Part shown: positions 8,296 to 17,800 of the stretch, in pieces | How positions within the stretch are numbered: the first letter of the stretch is position 1 | How the letters are laid out: each line of letters opens with the position of its first letter | NCBI RefSeq assembly: GCF_000721235.1 | Contig: NZ_JOFH01000007.1 | Span: 62,001 to 126,000 of the forward strand | Length of the DNA: 64,000 nt | Origin: Streptomyces olivaceus | Lineage (GTDB): Bacteria; Actinomycetota; Actinomycetes; Streptomycetales; Streptomycetaceae | Direction: 5' to 3' | The notes under the pieces: generated by a model | What the model saw: only the letters and a program-made list of their open reading frames with translations | Told to the model about the DNA's origin: nothing | The model's database searches: none | Made by a program: the position numbers and the translations under genes

Positions 8296-9369
8296 TCAGC
8301 CCGCCGGTACGTCCACTCGGCGGCGTGCGGGGCGGCGAGGGCGTGCGGGGCCGGGCTGGTGCAGTTCGCGCCAGGCCCGCGGCGACATGCCGTAAGCCTG
8401 TTTGAACGCCTTGCTGAAGTGGGTGGCGTCCACGAAGCCCCAGCGGCGGCCGATGGCCGCGATGGTCCGAGTCCGGGCGCCCGGTCCGGCCAGTTCCCGT
8501 CTGCACTCGGCCAGGCGGCGGGTGCGGATCCAGTCTCCGAGGCTGATGCCCGACCGGGACAGCACGTTGTAGAGGTGGCGGACCGAGACGCCGTGCGCGG
8601 CGGCGATGCGCTGGGCCGACAGGTCCGGGTCGGCCAGGTGGGCACGGACGTACTGGGTGACGCGCATGCCGAGCGGCACCTCGGGCAGCGCCCGGCCTGC
8701 TCCGGCGTCACCCAACTGGGAGGTCACGACGGCCCGGAGGAGTTCCACGCTGGGGCCCACGAGCGCTTCGGCGTGCGCCCCGCCGCGTAACTCCTCGCTG
8801 GCGGCGAGCTGGGAGAAGTAGGTGAAGGCGAGGCGCGCGGTGGGGTTCCCCGGGCCGAGCGTGACGGCGGCGGCCTCGCGCAGCACCCGCTCGGGGAGCG
8901 CGAGCGCCTCGCGCGGGATGCGCAGGGAGAGGTACCCGAACCTCTCCTCGAAGCGCAGGGTGTACGGAGCGGTCGACTCGAAGACGACGAGGTTCCCCGG
9001 TCCGACCAGGCACTGGCGGCCGTGCTGCCCGACCATGTTGGTCCCGGACACCTGGAGCCCGAGGAACACCGACGGTTCGTGGTCCTCCCGGGCCAGCCGC
9101 TCCGTGCGGCGCAGGCTCACCGGCGTCCCCTGGGCGGAGCAGACCTTCATGGGCCCCACGGCGCCGAGTCCCATCCGGGCCCCGATGTCCTCCTGCGAGG
9201 TGTGGTGATCGATGTCGACCCGGGAGAAGGACGCCCACAGGGCGTGCCGGATCGTGTCCTCACGCTCACGCGGCGCGACGACCGAGGCGTCGAGCACCGC
9301 TCCCCGGCCGGCGCCGGCCGCCGTGCGCCCCGGCCCCGACGCGTTGCCGCGCTGATCCGTTCCCTCCAC
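8296..9369 (-). CDS. AraC/XylS-family transcription regulator
   Basis: A 357-residue regulator. The N-terminal two thirds form an AraC-binding-like sensor domain (VVFESTAPYTLRFEERFGYL and similar strands). The C-terminal 110 residues form the double helix-turn-helix: RIAAAHGVSVRHLYNVL is helix pair one, and IGRRWGFVDATHFSKAFK with YGMSPRAWREL is the family signature. The start is GTG 9369, with GGGGGAGA upstream on the minus strand. It is transcribed divergently from the secreted-protein gene at 9,596, with 226 bases between them, so it may control that gene and itself. The effector is unknown. The C-terminal tail is Arg/Pro-rich. Confidence 0.88.
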   Translation of the reverse strand: MEGTDQRGNASGPGRTAAGAGRGAVLDASVVAPREREDTIRHALWASFSRVDIDHHTSQEDIGARMGLGAVGPMKVCSAQGTPVSLRRTERLAREDHEPSVFLGLQVSGTNMVGQHGRQCLVGPGNLVVFESTAPYTLRFEERFGYLSLRIPREALALPERVLREAAAVTLGPGNPTARLAFTYFSQLAASEELRGGAHAEALVGPSVELLRAVVTSQLGDAGAGRALPEVPLGMRVTQYVRAHLADPDLSAQRIAAAHGVSVRHLYNVLSRSGISLGDWIRTRRLAECRRELAGPGARTRTIAAIGRRWGFVDATHFSKAFKQAYGMSPRAWRELHQPGPARPRRPARRRVDVPAG

Positions 9370-9595
9370 GAGCCGTCTCCCCCGTGCCTGTCCCGCGCTC
9401 TCGTGCTCCCGTCAGGATGCGCCCCTCAACGCCCGCCGCACAAGACACACGAGGTCACCGGACGACGACTGCACGACCGACCAACTGCCGTGCACGCACA
9501 ACACAGTTGTGATCCCTCTTCGGATCTAGATTCTGCCGCGACGAAGTCGTTTCCCCGCCTCGCCCCGCCGGGGCAGGCAAGTTGAGAGGGCTCAC
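9370..9595. promoter_or_regulatory. divergent promoter region with palindrome CACAAC-ACA-GTTGTG
   Basis: This region lies between the divergent AraC-type and secreted-protein genes and is less GC-rich than its surroundings. A perfect 6-3-6 inverted repeat sits at 9497-9511. TAGATT at 9527-9532 is a possible -10 element for the rightward gene. The palindrome lies just upstream of it, a usual place for an operator, possibly of the AraC-type protein. No mapped promoter supports this. Confidence 0.35.
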
Positions 9596-10072
9596 ATGCG
9601 CACTGCTTTGACACGGACGTTCGTCGGCGCTGCCACCGTCTTCGGAATCGCCGCCGGAAGTCTGGCCGGCGCGACCGTCAGCTCCGCGGCTTCCGAGTCG
9701 GCCGCCGGCCCCGCAGCGGGCACCCGGGAAGTCTCCGTCCTGGCGGTGAACAACCTCGGCCTGACCGTCGGCCGGGCAAAGAGCTGGCAGTGCTTCATGA
9801 CCCGCTCCGGTTACGAGCCCTGGGAGCACGCGGGTCACCTGGGCACGGACAGCTGGAAGGCGGCGCAGCGGATGTTCAACGCGCGTGGCTTCAGCGGAAA
9901 GAGCAAGTTGGTGGTCGACGGAGTGGTCGGCCCCCTCACGATCAAGGCGTTGCAGCGCTTCCTGAACGATTTCGGCTTCGGCCTCGCCGTTGACGGAATC
10001 GCCGGAAAGAGGACCACGGCCGCCTTCTACGAGTTCAACGGCGTCCCGATGCCGAACGATCCCCGATGCTGA
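9596..10072 (+). CDS. secreted peptidoglycan-binding-like protein
   Basis: A 158-residue exported protein. Residues 1-33 are a typical Sec signal peptide (Arg near the start, hydrophobic core, cleavage near SSAASE). The mature part resembles the PG_binding_1 fold: two rounds of a helix plus VVDGVVGPLTIKALQRFL and AVDGIAGKRTTAAFYEF, where D-G-x-x-G-x-x-T is the fold's usual signature. Two cysteines (WQC and the terminal RC) could form a disulphide. There is no catalytic domain, so it is probably a small cell-wall-binding protein. ATG 9596 is preceded by GAGAGG. It is divergent from the AraC-type gene and ends at a strong shared hairpin. Confidence 0.8.
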   Translation: MRTALTRTFVGAATVFGIAAGSLAGATVSSAASESAAGPAAGTREVSVLAVNNLGLTVGRAKSWQCFMTRSGYEPWEHAGHLGTDSWKAAQRMFNARGFSGKSKLVVDGVVGPLTIKALQRFLNDFGFGLAVDGIAGKRTTAAFYEFNGVPMPNDPRC

Positions 10073-10209
10073 GCCGGGTCCGCACCACCGCGTGCCGGTC
10101 CGATCTCGGGTGGCTGGGCGGCCGGAAGGCGCGCCCCGAGCCCAGGACGACGCGAACCGTCTCAGGTTGAGTTCCTCGGGCCCCGGGGGGCCTCGGGCCC
10201 GGGAGGGGA

Positions 10210-10252
10210 GAGGAGGAGCCACGGCCGGTCACTGCGGCCGTGGCTCCTCCTC
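10210..10252. terminator. bidirectional terminator hairpin between convergent genes
   Basis: An 18-bp perfect stem (arms 10210-10227 and 10235-10252) with a 7-base loop. It lies between the secreted-protein gene (+) and the SseB-like gene (-), whose stop codon is inside it. There is no T-run, which is common for actinomycete terminators. The position between convergent genes supports a two-way terminator. Confidence 0.7.
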
Positions 10253-10834
10253 CAGGAGGTCGGCGAGGCCCTGTGTCGGCAGCACCATGCCGACCGGGGC
10301 GTTGCTGTTGAGGTAGAGGGCGTGGTCCGGGGGGACGCGGGTGAGCAGGGTGCTGACCGGGAGGTGCGCCGAGGCCAGCCGGCCGGCGGCGTGGAGGTAG
10401 CGGGCGGAGGTGTAGACGGGGACCGCCGGTGTGCCGTCGGGCGCCGAGGCCCGTACCGGTTCGCCGTCCGCGGTGACCAGGACGGCGACCTCGGCGCCGG
10501 CCAGGGCCGCGGTGACGTCCTCGGCCGGGCCGTAGCCGGTGGTGGCGAGCTGGATGGCACGGTCGACGGCGTCGGCGGGCTCGGGCCAGCCCATCGCCTC
10601 CGGGGACGGCCGGTACTCGGGGTTGTCCTCCCACTCGACGATCGTGCCGTCGGAGTCGGAGCGCCACTGGCCGACCACGGCCCAGTCGGGCGGCGGCCCC
10701 TCGCCCCGCCAGGCGGGATCGGGCAGGTAGAGCCAGTGGTCGGGGGCGAGCCTGGCCGCCTCGACGTACTCCTGCGGGGGCGCGGGGTCCAGGGGGTTGG
10801 CGGCGGCAGGCGTCTCGGCGCCGGACTCACTCAT
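10229..10834 (-). CDS. type VII secretion-associated SseB-like protein
   Basis: A 201-residue cytoplasmic protein. The N-terminal half (WLYLPDPAW, WAVVGQWRSDSDGTIVEW) resembles the domain annotated as type VII secretion system-associated in actinomycetes. The C-terminal half is SseB-like (VPVYTSARYL, PDHALYLNSNAPVGMVLP). ATG 10834 has AGAGGACGAG just upstream; the longer frame to 10897 lacks this and starts next to the end of the giant gene. It is the last gene of the long minus-strand series, 59 bases after the giant gene. A role as accessory or chaperone for the giant effector is likely from position only. I see no immunity-protein signature. Confidence 0.75.
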   Translation of the reverse strand: MSESGAETPAAANPLDPAPPQEYVEAARLAPDHWLYLPDPAWRGEGPPPDWAVVGQWRSDSDGTIVEWEDNPEYRPSPEAMGWPEPADAVDRAIQLATTGYGPAEDVTAALAGAEVAVLVTADGEPVRASAPDGTPAVPVYTSARYLHAAGRLASAHLPVSTLLTRVPPDHALYLNSNAPVGMVLPTQGLADLLEEEPRPQ

Positions 10835-10893
10835 CTCGTCCTCTTGTCCTCGGGTGCGTCGGAGCACCGTTCTTCGTGTGCGGCGAAGCGCCG

Positions 10894-11890
10894 TCACTGT
10901 CGTGTGCCGGCGGTCCGCTCCGCCTCCAGCCGGGTGAGCAGTGCGCGGGCGTGCTCGTCCGGGAAGAGTCCCTCACGGGCCACGGAGGCCCGCAACTCCT
11001 CCTCGGTCAGCGGGTAGACGTCCCAGTACCGGCCCCAGTTGTCGGAGTAGACCGAGGTCGCCCCGGGGTCGAACTCGTCCAGGGCGAGCTGGGCGCCGGT
11101 CATCACCTCGTGGAAGCTGTGGTGCCCCACCCCGACCAGGATGCTCGCCAGTCCGGCCCGGACGAGGCCGAGGTCGACGGGGACACCGGCGAGCCGGGTC
11201 AGCCGGGCCACGTGCGTGAGGATGCGGTAGGCGCTGCCCGAGGTACCGGTCAGCACCAGACCGCCGGAGTCCTCGGAACGCGCCTGGAAGTCGGCGGCCA
11301 TCGGCAGCGTGTGCTCCATGGAGGCGGGCGACCAGAGCAGCTCCCCGTCCCGGACCGCGCGCCGCCACTCGGCCTCGCTGAGCGGCGGACTGACCTCGTC
11401 GGGGCGCAGCGGCGTACGCAGCATCGCCTCCAGGTCCTCCATCTCCTGCGCCTCGTCCTCGGGGTCCAGTTCCGCCGCGCGGAGTTCGGCGACCCTCCGC
11501 TCGTACTCCTGGAAGAGCTGGCTCCGGTGCCGGTCGCGGCGCTCCACCCCGATCACCGGGTGCTGGGGCTCGACGCCGCCCATGAGGTGCGGGACGAGGT
11601 CCTTGGCGACGCCGTTGAACAGGAAGGTGACCCGTTCCCGCAGGTTGCCGGAGTCCACGACCCGCGCGAGGGCCTCGTACCGCTGTCCGACGGCGCCGGC
11701 GGACATCTCGTTCCTGCTGCCGAACAGCCGGTAGTCGAGGCGGTTGTGGAGCGTGATGCTCCAGAAGGCCCGTACGACCTTGCCGAGTTCGGCGTTGACC
11801 TGCTCGTTCTCCCCCAGGTGTGCGGCGAGTCGCTGCTCGAAGAGGAGGGCTTCCTGCGCGTAGCGGATGCGGGACAGGACCCAGTCGGGT
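10894..11890 (-). other. C-terminal module of the giant protein (copy B, candidate effector domain)
   Basis: The last 330 residues or so form a mostly helical domain that also occurs internally at 23,190-24,150. Shared features, in order: a RIRYA start, a TGTSGSAYR turn, the His-rich motif [24 protein letters not shown], and [12 protein letters not shown] near the end. I do not recognise its fold. A terminal position in a polymorphic-toxin-like protein makes it a candidate active part. Confidence 0.55.
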
Positions 11891-14800
11891 GCGGGGAGGT
11901 CGCCCGCGCGCCCTTCCGTGCCGCCCCGGGGCTCCGCGTCGGCGTCGGCGTCGTCGGCGTCCGGGCCGGAGTCGGCTGCCTCCGCGTCCGTGTCCGGGTC
12001 CGTGTCGTCGTTCAGGGTGAGGGCCGGGAACGATTCGAGGAGCGGGGCGGCGCCGGCCCTCGCGAGCGGTGCCTGGACCGGGCGGGGCGCGTCGCCGGGG
12101 GACGTGGCCTGGGCCGGGCGGGCCTTCTCCCAGGCAGCGGCGTCCGGTACGTCGCCGTCGGGCGTCGGACGCAGGGTGAGGACCGGCTCCCCCGAGGTTC
12201 CGGTCGCGGAGAGGTCCGCCGGGAACCCCGTCCACCACACGGTGCGGCCCAGTCGCTGGGCGATCCGCTCCGCGAGGTCGCCGGGGTCGCCGTCGTGGGC
12301 CGAGAAGGCGAGGACGACCGGCACGTTCAGTTCCTTTCCTGCCAACGACGTGTCGTGCGCCAGGAGTTCGAGGAACTCGCCGGCCGCCACCCGATGCGTC
12401 TCCCCGTCGAAGGACAGCTCCAGGAGGTCGGGGGCGTTGCCGTCCGGAGTGACCCGTACGAGGTAGGGGGCGGGGCCCTTCCGGCCCGCCCACGGCGCGT
12501 CCGCGGTGCCGGAGGGCGTGCCGAACTCCGCCAGGTCGACCGTCGTCGGCGCCTGCTCGGCGGTGTAGTCCCGGCCGTCGCCGCTCTCGCCGCCGTGCAC
12601 CGTCTCCACGCCGGTGGCGGCGTACACCCCGGACTCGTCCAGGTCGTAGGCGGCCGCCACGTCCGGGTCGGCGGCGTCACGGCCGGTGGCGAAAGCGCGG
12701 GTGAGCAGGTCGAGCAGGGTGTCGCGGTGGCCGGCGGGCCGTGTGCCGGACCGCAGGTGGAGCACCTTGGGCACGCGGACGTTCAGGTCCGTGCCGGGGG
12801 CCCGCAGGGTCTCCTCGGCCTTCACCCGGGCCCAGAACATCCGCGAGCGCACGGCCTCGCCCACCTGGTGCGGGCCGGACAGGTCCAGGGCGGTGACGGC
12901 CTCGTCCTCCAGGTCGCCGTCCCGCATCCACTGGGCGGCCTCCTCGATCGCCGGCACCTCCGCGAAGCCGACCAGTTCGTCGCCGGGCCACGCCGCCCAG
13001 TGGTCCGCCGCGGCGGCCAGCACGCGGCGCACGGCCGCCCGGTCCACCCCGGACGCCGCCTCCGGGTGCGCGGCGACCACCCGGTTCAGCAGGTCCAGGG
13101 TGAACGGGCCGGCGGCGTCGAAGTCCGTGTCGCTGCGCCACATGTGGTCCACCGCGGCCACGCCGCGCAGCAGGTCCCCGAAGTCGGCGGCGTCGTCCAC
13201 GTCGTGGCCGAAGGTCAGCCGCAGCGCGCGCACCAGGCGCAGCGTCCCGGCGCGCATCTCGTCGGAGACCTCGCCGTCACCCGGGGCCAGACCGGCGAGG
13301 GCCGCCAGCCGGTCGAGATCGGCGCCCGAGGGGTCGGGCCGGAACAGGGCCCACGCCCGGTGGCGGCCCTGCGCGTCGGCGAACAGGGTCCGCGTGTAGC
13401 GGCCGTCGTGGCTCCGGGTCCCCTGCGAGCTGTAGGACAGCCGGACGCTGCGGCCCGTGGAGTTGGCGAGCTGCTGGCCCATGGAGAGGCTGCTCAGCGG
13501 GTCGGGGACGAACGGGCCGGCGTAGGCGTCGCTCGCCGTGTTCGGCGACACGGGCACGGCGCGGTCCCGGGGGGCGCCGCTCCAGCAGACCACGAAGTCG
13601 ATCCAGTGGTCCTTCGGCAGGCTCGACAGGCTCTTGCGGCGCCTGAGCCACGGCCCGGCCTCCCGCTCGTCGACCGGCCTGACGGTGCCGTCCCGCATCG
13701 CCAGGTGCAGGTGGCCGGGCGAGCCGTGCATGTCCAGGCGGTAGGCGGCGTTCTCCGCGCCCGGACGCGGCAGTTCCCGCTCGGCGGAGACCTGTCCGGT
13801 GGCCGGGTAGTAGTGGACGTACGTCGTCATCCGGTCCAGGTGGCGGTCGTCGTCCTCGAAGGCGGTCGCCCACTCCCCGGCGTGGTGCGAGGCCCGCCCG
13901 ATCTGCTTGCCGGTCAGCGCGCTGACGATGGGCCGGGTGGCCACCTGCTGGTACCAGTCCGGCACGTCGTCGTCGGGGTCGGGCGCCAGGCCGGGCTCGC
14001 TCGCGGTCCAGTCGCCCTCGGGGGAGCCGGGGCGCCGGACCGTGTCGACGGTGCTCACGCCCTGGTCCGAGCTGAGCGTCACCTCGCCGCTGTGCGCCCA
14101 CACCGTCAGGCCGGTGCGGTCCGCGAGCGTGCGCGGCAGGTCGAGGTACTGGTCGCCGGCGAAGGGCACGGCCAGCACGAGGGGGGTGTCCTTCGGCAGC
14201 CGCTCCCGTGCCACGTCCGCCGCGACCAGCTCCGCGAACTCGTCGGCGTCCAGGTCCCGCGTCGTGCCGTCCGGCAGCAGCACCTCCACCTTGTCGTGCC
14301 GCCCGCCGGCCGCCACGACGTACGGCGTCGTGCCCGGAGGCCAGGGGGCCGGCCGGGTCTCCGCGACGGTGTAGGGGCCCGGTCCCGTGTCTTCCAGTAC
14401 GTCGCCGCGGGTGGTGTCCAGCTCGGCGGCCGAGTCGGTGTCCGGGTCCCAGTTGAGGCCGGGTACGCGGCGGCCCCCGGCGGTGAAGTGGCGGGCCCGG
14501 CCGGGGCCGGTCACGCCCAGCTCGGCGAGGTGGTGGGCGGCCAGTGCGGGCAGGCTGGTCGCGCGTCCGGCCGCGGCGGCCCGGTTCACCAGCGCGAACA
14601 GGGCGTCGCGGGTGCCCTGGTCCACGACCGTGCCCGGGTCGAGGTGCAGGACTCGGGCGGCGAGGGCGTCCACGTCCAGCGGACTGTGGCGCAGGACGCG
14701 GTCGCGGCGGCGGAGGGCGTCGAGGGTCTGCGTCGCGGACGCGTCCGGCGCCTGGACGACGCGGATCGCCGCCTGCCGCCCCAGGTCGGCGCGGCTGACG

Positions 14801-17800
14801 CCGGCGAGCCCGCCCGTGCCCGTCCAGCCGTCGGGTACGCGGGTCATGGCCAGCGCCTTGACGCGGAAGTCCTGGGCGGTCAGCCGGGGGGCGTCGGCGG
14901 GGAGGTTCCGCTGCAACTGGTCGAGTGCCTGCGCCAGTTGCCGCAGGAAGTGGCTGCGGGCGGCCGTCGCGCGCTTCAGGCCCCGGTTGCCCTGGCCGTC
15001 GGCGCCGTAGCCGGTGACCTCGACGCGCGGCGGGGCCCAGCCCTCCCGGCGGTTGTGCAGCCCGGCGGCGGCCACCTGGTGGGCCAGCCGCTCGATGGTC
15101 TCCCGGCCGGCCGGCGAGGGGACCGTCGCCTCGCGTGCGTAGGCCACGAGGCTCCGCGGGGGCAGGGCGGCCGGCGACGGGGCCGCCGGGCCCGTGAACA
15201 CGGGCGGGGCGGGGGTGGTGGGCGCGGGCGCGGAAGGGGGCGCGGGGGCGGGAGAGAGCGCGGGCGCGGACGTCATCTCCACCCCCTCCATGGGCTCCCC
15301 GGCCGACGAGCGCGCCTTGGCGGCAGGGAGCGGTACGTCGGTGGGGGCGGTGAGGTCGGTGGCGGCAGTGGGGTCGGTGGCTTGCTTGGCGGGCGGGGCG
15401 ATGGGGCGCGGGCCCTCCTGGGGGCCGGCGGGGTCGGTGGGGCGGGCCTCCTGCCAGTCGGCGGCCGTCGGGGTGCCCGTGGTGATGATCGACGGGACGA
15501 GCGTGGGCACCGAGGCGCCCGTGTCGTCCGTGCCGGAGAGCTCCGCCGGGTACCTGCTCCACCACACGCTGCGGCCGAGGCGCTGGGCGATCGTCTCCGC
15601 GACGCCGTCCGCGGGACCGTCGATGCCGGCGAGCACCAGCAGGACGGGGACCGAGAGATCCTTGCGGTTCAGGTCGGGGTCGGCGGCGAGCAGCTCGGCG
15701 AACTCGGCGGCGGAGGTGTCCCGGAGGGCGCCGTCGATGCTCGCCTGGAGGCGGTTGCCGTCCTGGAGGTCGACGTAGGCCGCCACCAGGTACGGAGTGG
15801 GCCGGTTCCCGCCGGAGGCGTCCGGGCCGGCCCACGGCGCGTCGGCGAGGCCGGCCGGGGTCCTGGTCCTGCCCACCTCGGGCAGCAGCGTCGCCGTGTC
15901 CCGCCAGTCGCGCCCGCCGCCGGACTCCGTGCCCATCGTCGTGAGCGTCGCGGACCAGTCGAAGGCACCGCCGGTCTCCAGGGCGTAGGCAGCCGCCACG
16001 TCGGGGTCGGCCATGTCCCGGCCCGCCGCGAAGCCCCGGGTCAGCACCGACAGTGCCCGCTCGTGCCGGGCGGCGTCCACGTCGAGGGCCGGGTCGAGGT
16101 GGAGCAGCCTCGTGGTGAGCGCGTCCGGCCCGGCCCCGGCCAGTGTCTCCACCGCCTTGACGCGGGCCCAGAACACGCGGGTCCGCTCGGCGGCGCCCAC
16201 GTCGTCGGGGCCGGCGAGCCCCAGCGCGGAGACGGCCGCCTCGTCCACCGCCGCGGTGTCCTGGAGCCAGCGGACCGCGGTGTGCGCTGCGGGCAGGTGC
16301 ACGAAGCGGCTCAACGGCGCGGCCGGCGCGGCCCGCCACGCCTCCGCGGCCGCGTTCAGCACCCGGCGGACGGCGGCGCGGTCCACTCCGGAGGCGGCCG
16401 ACGGGTGGGCCGCGACGACCCGGTGCAGCAGGTCGAGGGAGAAGGGGCCGACCGGTCCGAGGACGGGGTCGGCGTGGCGCATGGCGTCGAGCGCGACGGC
16501 GCCCCGGAGCAGGTCGGAGTAGTCGGCGGCGTCCTCCGCGTCGGGGCCGAGGACGCGGCGCAGGGCCCGTACCAGTCGCAGGGTCGCGGCCCGGCTCGCC
16601 GGCGACGGCTCTCCCCGGTGGCCGGCCTGCGCCGCCAGCCGGTCCAGCTCGGCCTCGCCGGGCTCCGGGCGGCTGGTCTCCCACCACCAGCGGCGTCCGC
16701 GGACGTCGGTCCACAGCAGGCGTGCGGGATCGCCGCCGTGCATGCCGGCGCCCTGCACGTCGTGGGAGAGGCGCACCGTGCGTCCCGTCACGTTGGCGAG
16801 GTGCTGTCCCAGGGAGACCGCGTCGTCGGCGAGCGGGTCGGCGGCGAACGGCACGGCGCCGTAGAGGGCACCGGCGGGCGGGCGGTCCTGCGTCGCGCTG
16901 TCGCGGGGGGCCGAGGAGTGGCAGACCACCAGGTCGATCCAGTGGTCCTTCGGCAGGCTCGACAGGCTCTTGCGCCGCCGCAGCCACTCCCCCGCCTCGT
17001 GCCGGCCGGCCGTCCGCGATCCGCCGCCGGCCAGCGGGAGCATCAGCCGGCCGGGCAGGCCGTGGCCCGCCAGGTGGTACGCCTTGTCCTTGGGCCCGGG
17101 GTCGTCGAGCGGGAGCTGCGCGGAGTACGTGCCGGTGGCCGGGTTGTAGTGGACGTACACCGTCATCTGGTCGAGGCGGCTGAAGTTGTCCTCGCGCTCC
17201 TGCAGTTCGCCGTCGTCGTGCAGGCTGCGGCCGATCTGCCGCCCGGTCACGGAGCTGACGACGGCCTGGCTCAGGACGTCGCGGTGCCAGGCCGGAGCCG
17301 AGTCGTCGGCGTCGGGGGCGAGGCCCGGCCGGACCGCGAGCCAGGAGCCGTGCGGTTTCCCGTCGCGCCGGAGCACGGCGACGGTGGTGCCGGAGGCCGG
17401 GTCGGGGTGGCGCCGTGCCAGGCCGGTGTGCACCCACACGGTGCGGCCGGTGCGGTCCGCGAGCGTGCGCGGCAGGTCCAGGTACCGGTCGCCGGCGAAC
17501 GGCACCGCCAGCACGATCGGTGTCCCGTCCGGCAGGGAGCGCAACGCCGGGTCGGCCGCGACCAGTTCGGCGAACGCGTCGGCGTCGAGGTCGCGTGTCG
17601 TCCCGTCGGGCAGCGTCGCGGTCACCGTGTCGTGGCCGCCCTCGGCGAGGACGGCGTACGGGGTCGTGTCCCACGGCCACGGGGCGAGGTCCGTCGCGCC
17701 CAGGGGGGCGCCGGGGGTCGTCGTGGACGCGACGGTGCCCGCGCCGTCGGCGGGGATCTCCTCCACGAACAGGCCGTTCATCTCGGCGACGTCGGCGCCG

